Shown here in pieces: positions 46,431 through 53,792 of a stretch of DNA of 64,000 bases. Position numbers and translations under genes: made by a program. The stretch spans positions 523,240 to 587,239 of the forward strand of contig CALKJO010000009.1 of NCBI GenBank assembly GCA_937995825.1, given 5' to 3'. The stretch comes from an uncultured Anaerolineae bacterium. GTDB lineage: Bacteria > Chloroflexota > Anaerolineae > Aggregatilineales > Phototrophicaceae. Within the stretch, counting starts at the first letter, position 1. The number at the start of each line of letters is the position of its first letter. Below the pieces are notes generated by a model. That model ran no database searches and was not told the origin of the DNA. It was given only the letters and a program-made list of their open reading frames with translations.

Positions 46431-46752
46431 CCTTGTACATGATCAGTCATTGTAACAACAGCGCCGCAGCCACGCGAAGTCATGTACAGGACGGCGCGTT
46501 AACAACGAATCAAAGGGGCGGCTTATAACTATCACTGCTCCCATCGCTGTAAATCAAAGCAGAAGTCATTTTCACTCATTGTAGCACACCGTGATCAACG
46601 CGGCGCACCGTGAACCTGGTAGATAACCGACAATGCAGTTCGCCTTCGCACCTCGCAGACATCAATGCAGCAGCCACGCCGCGCTCTGCCACCTGTGTTG
46701 TTAAACCCGTCTGAGAATGCCTGACCCCTTTAGGTTGGGCATTTTTATTTTT
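46431..46752 (+). ncRNA. Candidate structured RNA gene
   Basis: The 414-bp gap between two minus-strand genes holds plus-strand signals with no open frame. A TATATT -10-like box (46422-46427) is followed by a stem-loop (46431-46442 with 46480-46490). A 13-bp split closing stem (GACGG + TTAACAAC, 46490-46506, pairs with 46697-46711) encloses about 190 nt, and an intrinsic terminator follows. The shape, a long closing stem around a 190-nt domain, recalls 6S RNA. I see no tmRNA, RNase P or SRP signature. The -35 box is poor, so the start is uncertain. Confidence 0.4.
46716..46752 (+). terminator. Plus-strand terminator in an apparently geneless gap
   Basis: Stem AATGCCTGACC / GGTTGGGCATT (two G-U pairs) with a 6-nt loop, followed by TTTATTTTT on the plus strand. 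Both neighbours are on the minus strand, so this terminator implies an unannotated plus-strand transcript. Confidence 0.65.
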
Positions 46753-47968
46753 CCGGCATCTCGTCGCACAAGATCGCGATCTGCGCGCCTGCGCACCGCG
46801 TCAGCACCAAGGTTGCTCGGTTATCTCCTTGGAGCTTCAACTGTGGGATAATGGCTTCCGGCGTGACCGCTGTGCCGCGCTTCTTGACTGTCAGCGCGCC
46901 GATCCCGTGCTGGCGGCAGTATTCGCGGATGCGCTTCACATTGAAAGGCATCCAGTCGCGCACGCGCCACCCCTTCATCCAAGCGCGCAGATCGGGATCG
47001 ACAGGCAGAGCGTCAGTCGTAAAGTAAGCGATGCGCTCATCGAGCAGCGCGCCGCCGCAGCGCGCAGCAATATCCTGGACGAAGCCAGCGCGAATCAAAG
47101 CAGGATCGGGTTCGCACAGATATGCCTGAGGCGTTCCGATTGACACAGTCGCGTCAAGATTCCGAGTCCATTCCAGAACACGCCCCTGATCGAATAACAC
47201 CGCCTCGCGGCGGAGATCATCGCAGCCCGAAAACCCAGCCGGCAGCGATAAGACCGCCTCTCTCAGATCGCCGCCGACGGAACAGAACACCACCGCCCCG
47301 CGCCCATATCGCTGAAGCTGCTCCAACTGCACACCGGGCGACAGCTTGACCAGAATTTCGCTCGGATGATCCCACTTCAGCAGGGTGGACAGCGGCGGCT
47401 GATACTGTTCGACATCGAAGATGCGCGCACCATGCAAGTCTCGGCGTGCTGGATCGAAAAAGATCATCTCTGCGCTACCCACTTTGCTCAGACGGGGGTC
47501 GGTCGTCACATCGCTGACCTCAAACCGCGCTGTCAAACCGCACTGAGCCGCATTGTGCCGCGCCATCTCGATCCGCACTGGGTTGATGTCCAATCCGAAA
47601 ACCTCTGCGCCCGCTGCTGTAAATGCCAGCGCGTCCGCCCCGATGCCGCAGCAGGCATCGATCACGCGCCGAGTCGGGGCGGCGCGGCTGGCGCGCCAGT
47701 GACGGATCAGCGGATCGCTCGCTTGCTCCAATGCCGACTGCGAGAAGAACATCCGCGCCGCCGAGTCTCCGAATTTATCGACCGCCCTCAGCCGCAGCCG
47801 CGCCATCTCCACTGCCGCCGATACTTGGCGCGCGCTGAAGCCCTTGCGGAGCGCTGTAATTAGATAAAGCGCGTTGTCATCGGACAGATCAGCATCTGCC
47901 AGCTGGTCGAGCAGGCGCTCACCCGATGCCGACTGCAAAAAATGCAGGTCGTCGAGCGTGAAGTCCAT
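46745..47968 (-). CDS. SAM-dependent methyltransferase with THUMP-like domain
   Basis: 407 residues. A helical N-terminal region (1-85) precedes a Rossmann methyltransferase core: motif I VIDACCGIGADALAF near 101, GLDINPVRIEMARHN (motif II), and an FFDPARRD catalytic loop near 170. The C-terminal ~90 residues match the THUMP-like domain found in uncharacterised class I methyltransferases, probably acting on RNA. It begins 3 nt after the previous gene and closes the rpsO-pnp gene run. Confidence 0.82.
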   Translation of the reverse strand: MDFTLDDLHFLQSASGERLLDQLADADLSDDNALYLITALRKGFSARQVSAAVEMARLRLRAVDKFGDSAARMFFSQSALEQASDPLIRHWRASRAAPTRRVIDACCGIGADALAFTAAGAEVFGLDINPVRIEMARHNAAQCGLTARFEVSDVTTDPRLSKVGSAEMIFFDPARRDLHGARIFDVEQYQPPLSTLLKWDHPSEILVKLSPGVQLEQLQRYGRGAVVFCSVGGDLREAVLSLPAGFSGCDDLRREAVLFDQGRVLEWTRNLDATVSIGTPQAYLCEPDPALIRAGFVQDIAARCGGALLDERIAYFTTDALPVDPDLRAWMKGWRVRDWMPFNVKRIREYCRQHGIGALTVKKRGTAVTPEAIIPQLKLQGDNRATLVLTRCAGAQIAILCDEMPEK

Positions 47969-47971
47969 CGC

Positions 47972-48799
47972 TTATTCGTCGGGCGCTTCGGCGAGAGCGG
48001 GGTCGATGTCGATCAGGGCGACATTGCGCCCATCGAGCCATGCCGCCTCGGCGTTCAAGTGCATAGGAACTGCCCAGGCGTGCGCGATCACGTCTTTGCG
48101 GAACTTTGCGATCTTGTTGACACCGGTGATCTGACCCGCAAGCACAGCGCGCTGCATGAATGCAATCGCGCTGGGCAGGCTCGAAAACGCCAGCGCCGCG
48201 CCATCCGCGCTCACCGCCTGCCAGCGGCTCGGTTCAGCTTCGCCCCGCGCCCAAACGGGTCGATTAGGCGTCTGGACGATCAGCAGATAGATGAAAGGAC
48301 TGCGACTCGCCGCATTCGTTTCAGGCTCGCGTTCCGACGCGACTTGAACGCGAGCAAGCGTGTCGTCAGTGCGATGCGGCTTTTCCCCGCGCATCAGCAC
48401 GCCAATCGGTTCATCCGCCAGCGCCGGATCATCCAGCGCCGCTTCGATCAGAATGCGCGTATAGCCCGCCGCCTCCAGCCGCGCCAGATACGACGAGTCG
48501 AGCGTGCCAACTGGATCGATAGCGATCAGCCGTCCGCCAGGGCGCAGCGTGCGCAGTCCGGAGGTGAGTGCCTCGGCATCTAGGGATGAGGAGAAAGCAA
48601 CGATGGCATCAGCGGAGTCGGGCGGAAGCGCAGCCTCGCTCCGGCTGCGCTCCACCTGCACATCGGCGCGCCAATACGGAGTCTCTGCCAGCGCGCCATC
48701 ACTCCAGTCGATCAGGCGCAGCGGCGGCGCGCTCGGCGGCAGATGTTTGCTGGCTGCCAGACCAAAAAGCCGCATAGAGAGCGGCTTTCTCATCTTCAT
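47972..48799 (-). CDS. Hypothetical protein with methyltransferase-like core
   Basis: 275 residues. A middle segment (about 60-125: DAIVAFSSSLDAEALTSGLR, LRPGGRLIAIDP) looks like the second half of a SAM-methyltransferase fold, but no glycine-rich motif I is visible in front of it. The C-terminal half has no recognised domain. It sits between the 67-residue acidic protein and the THUMP-like methyltransferase gene, probably in one transcript. A degenerate methyltransferase or an unrelated partner protein are both possible. Confidence 0.6.
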   Translation of the reverse strand: MKMRKPLSMRLFGLAASKHLPPSAPPLRLIDWSDGALAETPYWRADVQVERSRSEAALPPDSADAIVAFSSSLDAEALTSGLRTLRPGGRLIAIDPVGTLDSSYLARLEAAGYTRILIEAALDDPALADEPIGVLMRGEKPHRTDDTLARVQVASEREPETNAASRSPFIYLLIVQTPNRPVWARGEAEPSRWQAVSADGAALAFSSLPSAIAFMQRAVLAGQITGVNKIAKFRKDVIAHAWAVPMHLNAEAAWLDGRNVALIDIDPALAEAPDE

Positions 48800-48829
48800 A
48801 TCGATCAGCTCTCACTCACGGCGCTGCAT

Positions 48830-49033
48830 TTATTCGTCGCCCGCTTCCAGAATCTCGACTGCGCCGTCGATCAGCTCGACCAGTTCTTCCCATTCCTCTT
48901 CGATCAGATGCAGCGTCACCGAGCCGAGTTCGACATGATAGACCATCGAACCGTCCTCCTCCTGAGACACCCAGGCAACGTAATTCTCGGTCTCCATCAA
49001 AGTTTCGATCTGAGGTTCCTGATTTTGCGCCAT
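48830..49033 (-). CDS. Small acidic conserved-type protein
   Basis: 67 residues starting MAQNQEPQIETLMET, very acidic towards the end (EEEWEELVELIDGAVEILE). The alternating beta pattern (NYVAWVSQEEDGSMVYHVELGSVTLHL, seen in parts) suggests a small beta-alpha fold. No family is recognised. It begins 45 nt after pnp in the same direction and has a good TTCTCC-complement (GGAGAA) upstream. Confidence 0.65.
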   Translation of the reverse strand: MAQNQEPQIETLMETENYVAWVSQEEDGSMVYHVELGSVTLHLIEEEWEELVELIDGAVEILEAGDE

Positions 49034-49078
49034 GATCTTTCTTTTCTCCTGATTATCTGCTGCATCCCTCAACTGGCA

Positions 49079-51313
49079 TCAGCGCGGGGAACGCCCACCG
49101 CCGTTGCCGCTGCGCCCGCCGCCGCGCCCGCCGCGCCCGCCGCGCTCTCCACCGCCGCTGCGCCGGTCGCGCTCGCGGGCTTCTTCCGCTGTCCAGCCTT
49201 CCAGCACCGCCTGACGACTCAGCCGGACTTTGCCATCGACCACATCGGTGACCATGACCATTAATTCATCGCCCATGCGGACTTCATCTAACGGATCGCG
49301 AACGCGGTATGCCGCCAACTGCGAGATATGCACCATTCCCTCGCGCCCTGGCAGAAATTCGACGAACACGCCGTAAGGCTCGATGCGCGTCACCTTGCCA
49401 GTGTAAATCCGTCCGATCTCCGCTTCTTCGACCATACCGCGAATCTCATCGACTGCGCCCTGCACCGTGATCGCATCGGGTCCAGCAACAAAGACCGTCC
49501 CATCATCCTCGATATCGACTTTGACACCGTGCCGATCCTGAATAGCGCGCACGGTCTTGCCGCCGGGTCCGATCAGCGCGCCGATCTTCTCCGGATCGAT
49601 TGTGATCGTCGTCATGCGCGGCGCATATTCGCTCAAATGCGGGCGCGGCGCCGGGATCGCCGCCAGCATCACCTTGAGAACCTGCATCCTCGCGACGCGC
49701 GCCTGTTCGAGCGCCTGCGCCATGATCGCATCGGTCACGCCGCTGATCTTGATGTCCATTTGCAGCGCGGTGATGCCTTTTTCCGTGCCAGCGACCTTGA
49801 AATCCATGTCACCAAGATGATCCTCGATGCCCTGAATATCGGTCAGCACGGCATAGCGCTCGCCATCAGAAACCAAGCCCATCGCAATTCCACCGACCGG
49901 GCGCGTGATCGGGACGCCGGCATCCATCAGCGCCAGCGTGCTGCCGCAAACTGACGCCATCGATGTGCTGCCGTTGCTGCTCAGCACTTCAGACACGAGC
50001 CGAATCGTATAAGGGAAGGTTTTTTCATCTGGGATCATCGACCGCAGCGCCGCCTCCGCCAGCGCGCCATGCCCGATCTCGCGGCGGCGCGGGCCGCGCA
50101 GCGGAGAGACTTCACCGGTGCTGAACGGCGGCATGTTGTAGTGATGCAGATAGCGCTTGGTCTCCTCCGGGCTGATCAGGCTGTCCATCTCTTGCGCGTC
50201 GCGCGGCGTGCCGAGCGTGGCAATCGTCAGCACTTGGGTCTGCCCGCGCTGGAACAAGCCCGATCCATGCACACGCGGAATTAAGCCAACTTCAGCCGAC
50301 AGCGGGCGGATCGACGTGTAGTCGCGTCCGTCCGGTCGAACGCCTTCATGCAGAATGCGATAGCGAACTTCTTCATAAACGACCGTCTCAAATGCCTCTT
50401 TGACATCGCGCAGCTTGACCTGCGGCGCGTCGGGATTGGCTTCATTGAGGGCGGTGTATTCTTCAACCAGCGCGCTCTTGAGCGCCTCAAGGGCTGCGCT
50501 GCGCTCAACGCGATCCGTGTGCTGAATTAGCGCCTCACGGACAGGCGCTTTCATGCGCTCGCGCACCGCCTCCAGAACGCCAGTATCGATAGCGCGGCTG
50601 ATATAGCCGCTCTTGGGCTTGCCGATCTCCGCCTGCATCTGCTTTTGCAGCGCAATGATAGGCTGCATCGTGTCGTGCGCGAGGCGCAGCGCCTTGAGCA
50701 TGGTCTCCTCATCGACCTCGTTCGCAGCGCATTCAACCATATTGATCGCGTCGGCAGTCCCAGCCACGCGCAGATCGAGGCTGCTCTTCTCCGTCTGCGA
50801 CACCGTCGGGTTGATGATGAATTTGCCATCGATCAGCCCGATACGGATACCAGCGACGGGTCCGTTCCAGGGAATATCCGAGATCATGACGGCTGCGCTG
50901 GCAGCGATGATCGCCAGCATGTCGATCTGATTCTCACCATCGTGGCTGAATGCGTTCAAAATAATCTGAACGTCATTCGCCATGTCCTCAGGAAACAATG
51001 GACGCAGCGGACGATCCACCACGCGCGCGGTCAGGATCGCCGAGTCGGATGGCTTGCCTTCGCGCCGGAAATAGCTTCCGGGTATGCGCCCGGCTGCGTA
51101 GAGTTTTTCTTCGTAATCGACGCTGAGTGGGAAAAAGTCAACCCCCTCACGAGGGTTCTTACTCATCGTCGCAGTCGCAAACACCATCGTCTGCCCACAC
51201 TGCACTGTCACCGCGCCGCCTGCCTGCTCGGCAAACCTGCCCGTTTCTAAGATAATATCTTGGTCGCCCACTTTCACAGAATACCGATGGATCGTTGATA
51301 CTGCTTCTGCCAT
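49079..51313 (-). CDS. pnp: Polynucleotide phosphorylase
   Basis: 744 residues with two RNase PH cores (about 10-230 and 315-545, joined by the helical PNPase domain), a KH domain ([22 protein letters not shown] in parts, near 560) and an S1 domain (~625-695). A Gly/Arg-rich tail ends the protein. It degrades RNA with phosphate from the 3' end. The ATG at 51313 is preferred to a start 8 codons earlier because [17 protein letters not shown] fits the family. It lies downstream of rpsO, with a strongly structured leader between them. Confidence 0.96.
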   Translation of the reverse strand: MAEAVSTIHRYSVKVGDQDIILETGRFAEQAGGAVTVQCGQTMVFATATMSKNPREGVDFFPLSVDYEEKLYAAGRIPGSYFRREGKPSDSAILTARVVDRPLRPLFPEDMANDVQIILNAFSHDGENQIDMLAIIAASAAVMISDIPWNGPVAGIRIGLIDGKFIINPTVSQTEKSSLDLRVAGTADAINMVECAANEVDEETMLKALRLAHDTMQPIIALQKQMQAEIGKPKSGYISRAIDTGVLEAVRERMKAPVREALIQHTDRVERSAALEALKSALVEEYTALNEANPDAPQVKLRDVKEAFETVVYEEVRYRILHEGVRPDGRDYTSIRPLSAEVGLIPRVHGSGLFQRGQTQVLTIATLGTPRDAQEMDSLISPEETKRYLHHYNMPPFSTGEVSPLRGPRRREIGHGALAEAALRSMIPDEKTFPYTIRLVSEVLSSNGSTSMASVCGSTLALMDAGVPITRPVGGIAMGLVSDGERYAVLTDIQGIEDHLGDMDFKVAGTEKGITALQMDIKISGVTDAIMAQALEQARVARMQVLKVMLAAIPAPRPHLSEYAPRMTTITIDPEKIGALIGPGGKTVRAIQDRHGVKVDIEDDGTVFVAGPDAITVQGAVDEIRGMVEEAEIGRIYTGKVTRIEPYGVFVEFLPGREGMVHISQLAAYRVRDPLDEVRMGDELMVMVTDVVDGKVRLSRQAVLEGWTAEEARERDRRSGGGERGGRGGRGGGRSGNGGGRSPR

Positions 51314-51340
51314 AATTCCGATAACTCCTGTGTTCAATAG

Positions 51341-51421
51341 ACATGCCCGGCGCGCTTGGCTGGAACAGCAGGGCTAGGCTGCGCGCCTGCCTCGCATTCC
51401 GATCCGAGCGTCCGGGCATGT
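51341..51421 (-). promoter_or_regulatory. Structured pnp leader (rpsO-pnp intergenic hairpin)
   Basis: The outer arms ACATGCCCGG / CCGGGCATGT are perfectly complementary over 10 bp. The pairing continues inward (CGCT with AGCG), enclosing a second GC-rich hairpin (GGCAGG...CCTGCTG). It fills the gap between rpsO and pnp. In enterobacteria such a hairpin is cut by RNase III and lets PNPase repress itself; the same role here is inferred from position. Confidence 0.6.
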
Positions 51422-51456
51422 CCGCTCCCTCAAGTCAGCAGCTGCTTTTATCTGCC

Positions 51457-51726
51457 TTAGCGCCGCAGCCCCAACCGCTGCAAAATCTCGCGGTACGCTT
51501 CTGGGTCGGTCTGGCTGAGATAGCGTAAATGACGACGGCGCTGCCCGACAAGCCGCATCAACCCGCGTCGTGACGACTGATCTTGTTTGTTCGCTTTCAG
51601 GTGTTCGGTGAGCTGTTGAATCCGTGTGGTCAGCAGCGCGATCTGCACCTGGGGAGACCCAGTATCCTTCTCATGACGCGCATACTGCGCCATGATAGTC
51701 GATTTTTCTTCTTTCGTAAGCGGCAC
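51457..51726 (-). CDS. rpsO: 30S ribosomal protein S15
   Basis: 89 residues, exactly the usual S15 length, starting V(M)[23 protein letters not shown]. The GTG at 51726 is the start: the open frame upstream is not S15-like and AGGAG lies 10 nt before it. The conserved [11 protein letters not shown] and HLRYL segments are present. S15 binds the 16S central domain. Its gene is followed by pnp, a conserved pairing in bacteria. Confidence 0.97.
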   Translation of the reverse strand: MPLTKEEKSTIMAQYARHEKDTGSPQVQIALLTTRIQQLTEHLKANKQDQSSRRGLMRLVGQRRRHLRYLSQTDPEAYREILQRLGLRR

Positions 51727-51765
51727 GAGCGTGTTTCTCCTGAATATCAGCCATTGCAGACACCA

Positions 51766-51789
51766 GACGCGCCGGAGAGATGGCGCGTC
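51766..51789 (-). promoter_or_regulatory. Hairpin in the rpsO leader
   Basis: A perfect GACGCGCC / GGCGCGTC stem with an 8-nt loop lies in the ~78-nt rpsO leader, between the promoter and the ribosome-binding site. It may be the site for autoregulation by S15, as known for other rpsO leaders; this is inference. Confidence 0.4.
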
Positions 51790-51810
51790 GGTCAACCTCA
51801 CAGCTCAAAT

Positions 51811-51839
51811 AGTATAGCAGAAGGGCTTTGCGTTCACAA
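51811..51839 (-). promoter_or_regulatory. rpsO-pnp operon promoter
   Basis: On the minus strand: -35 TTGTGA (51839-51834), exactly 17 bp, -10 TATACT (51816-51811). The 329-bp gap between rpsO and proS holds this promoter, its leader hairpin and the divergent proS promoter; I see no other gene there. Confidence 0.72.
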
Positions 51840-52007
51840 TCCCGCACTGGGAGCGGATGCAAGCAACCGCATCAAACCTCAACGCGGCGATAGGTCAAGG
51901 ATGTCCATCCCTTTTGTCCTGTCTTGAATATCTATCTTTACCTCATTTTTGTTTGATGTGTTTGATCCAGACGACCGGATTGAACTATATGCCAGCATAG
52001 CAATCAC

Positions 52008-52016
52008 TGTTATAAT
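52008..52016 (+). promoter_or_regulatory. proS extended -10 promoter
   Basis: TGT-TATAAT is a consensus extended -10 element. The -35 region at the right distance (TATGCC) is poor, which an extended -10 can tolerate. The predicted leader is about 33 nt and contains AAGGAA before the ATG. Confidence 0.55.
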
Positions 52017-52055
52017 GCAAGCTTTCATCGGTCAAGCAAGTCAAGGAAAATCTCG

Positions 52056-53495
52056 ATGTCGGCTCACGCGCTTCCGTCGCCCGCCGAGGATTTCTCGGCG
52101 TGGTACAACGATATTGTCTACCGTGCGGACATGGCGGCGCAGTCGCCGGTGCGCGGCTGCATCATCATCAAGCCGTATGGCTGGGAAGTCTGGGAAGGGA
52201 TCAAAAGCGCGCTCGACCGCCGCTTCAAGGCGCTCGGCGTGCAGAATGCCTATTTCCCACTGCTGATCCCAGAAAGTTACATGCGGCGCGAGGCGGAACA
52301 TGTTGAAGGATTCAGCCCAGAGCTGGCAGTTGTGACCGTTGGCGGCGGTAAGGCGCTGGAAGAACCCTATGTGATCCGCCCGACCTCGGAGACGATCATC
52401 GGCGAAGCGTTCAGCCAGTGGATTCAATCCTACCGCGATCTGCCGTTTCTGATCAATCAGTGGGCGAATGTCGTCCGCTGGGAACTGCGGACGCGCCCCT
52501 TTCTGCGAACGGCAGAATTTCTCTGGCAGGAGGGGCATACCGCTCATGCCGATCATGACGACGCCGAAGCCTTCACGCTGCAGATTCTCGATGTCTACGC
52601 GGACATGGCGATCAGGGAAGCGGCGATCCCGGTTATCAAGGGCTTGAAAAGCGACAGCGAGCGCTTCGCCGGCGCGCTGCGCACCTATACCATCGAAGGC
52701 ATGATGGGCGACAAAAAAGCCCTTCAATGCGGCACAAGCCATAATCTGGGGCAGAATTTCGCCAGAGTCTTCGACATCCAATATCTGGATGCCAGCAATC
52801 AACGTCAATACTGCTGGACGACCTCATGGGGGTTAAGCACGCGCATGGTCGGCGCGGTGATCATGGCGCATGGCGACGAAAAAGGCTTGCGGATGCCGCC
52901 GCGCCTTGCGCCGATCCAGGTGGTGATCGTGCCGATCTTCAAAACCGACGACGAAAAAACGGCGGTCATGGAGTCAGTCGAGGCGCTGCGCGCTGAGCTG
53001 ACGGCCGCCGAGGTTCGCGCCCATGTCGATGCACGCGATTATCAGCCTGGCTACAAATTCAACGATTGGGAGATGCGCGGCGTGCCGGTGCGTCTTGAAC
53101 TGGGTCCGCGCGATGTGCAGAGCGGATCGGTGGTGGCGGCGCGCCGCGATCAGCCGGGCAAAGAAGGCAAGCGGACGCTCAGGCGTGAGCAGATCGGCGC
53201 TCAAATCAAGCTGCTGTTGGACGAAATTCAGGCAAATATGCTCGCGCTGGCAACTGCTTTCCGCGACGCGAACATTATCGATGTGGCATCGTATGATGAA
53301 CTGCGCCAGGTGGTTGAGTCCGGCGGCTTTGCGCGCGGATGGTGGGCGGACTCGGCGGTCAATGAACGGCAGATCAAAGAAGAAACCGGCGCCACACACC
53401 GCTGCTATCCGCTCGACCAACCGGACGGCGAAGGCGCTTGCTTCTACTCCGGTGCGAAGACCCGCCGCGTCGCCCTGTTTGCAAAAGCCTATTGA
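52056..53495 (+). CDS. proS: Prolyl-tRNA synthetase (short, archaeal/eukaryal-like type)
   Basis: 479 residues without the editing insertion of the classical bacterial enzyme. Class II motifs are visible: motif 2 VVRWELRTRPFLRTAEFLWQEGHTAHA in parts near 150, then TSETIIGEAF, and motif 3 in the second half of the catalytic domain. An anticodon-binding domain (~285-390) and the C-terminal domain ending RRVALFAKAY follow. It charges tRNA-Pro. This short form is usual in Chloroflexota and several other phyla. Confidence 0.95.
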   Translation: MSAHALPSPAEDFSAWYNDIVYRADMAAQSPVRGCIIIKPYGWEVWEGIKSALDRRFKALGVQNAYFPLLIPESYMRREAEHVEGFSPELAVVTVGGGKALEEPYVIRPTSETIIGEAFSQWIQSYRDLPFLINQWANVVRWELRTRPFLRTAEFLWQEGHTAHADHDDAEAFTLQILDVYADMAIREAAIPVIKGLKSDSERFAGALRTYTIEGMMGDKKALQCGTSHNLGQNFARVFDIQYLDASNQRQYCWTTSWGLSTRMVGAVIMAHGDEKGLRMPPRLAPIQVVIVPIFKTDDEKTAVMESVEALRAELTAAEVRAHVDARDYQPGYKFNDWEMRGVPVRLELGPRDVQSGSVVAARRDQPGKEGKRTLRREQIGAQIKLLLDEIQANMLALATAFRDANIIDVASYDELRQVVESGGFARGWWADSAVNERQIKEETGATHRCYPLDQPDGEGACFYSGAKTRRVALFAKAY

Positions 53496-53500
53496 TGCAC

Positions 53501-53535
53501 ACTCGGAAGGTTGGACGCGTGCCAACCATCCGAGT
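53501..53535 (+). terminator. Hairpin after proS
   Basis: Stem ACTCGGA-GGTTGG / CCAACC-TCCGAGT with small bulges and a 7-nt loop, directly after the proS stop codon. The T-run is weak. Confidence 0.6.
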
Positions 53536-53740
53536 CCATTTAACTTGATTCTGATGCAAATGTGCTAATGTTACCAATGACACGGCTTGATTGAATCGGA
53601 GCATCTCGTTACAATTGGATCAATGTAATCCATTACGGACGGTTTGCAAAACACTTTTCGCTCAGCAGTTATTGAAAAATTAGCGATCTTTCCTTTTCAT
53701 TTCCCTGAACCGCCTGTGGTGTGATCGACGGCGGTACACC

Positions 53741-53781
53741 ATACCACCAAGCACAGCGGTCATTGGTGGTATCTGTTTTTT
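53741..53781 (+). terminator. Terminator-like hairpin in the leader of the NYN gene
   Basis: Stem ATACCACCA / TGGTGGTAT with a 14-nt loop, then CTGTTTTTT, ending only 11 nt before the ATG at 53793. An alternative upstream pairing (ACCGCC 53709-53714 with GGCGGT 53730-53735, extended by GTGT/ACAC) could compete with it. It is either a late proS terminator or an attenuator of the NYN gene. Confidence 0.55.
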
Positions 53782-53792
53782 AGGTCAAGGAT

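Noticed and set aside
46431..46752. tmRNA, RNase P or SRP RNA in the geneless gap
   Set aside because: The conserved tRNA-like ends, the GAGGAAAGTCC block and the GGAAG-type SRP loop are all absent; left as an unassigned candidate RNA.
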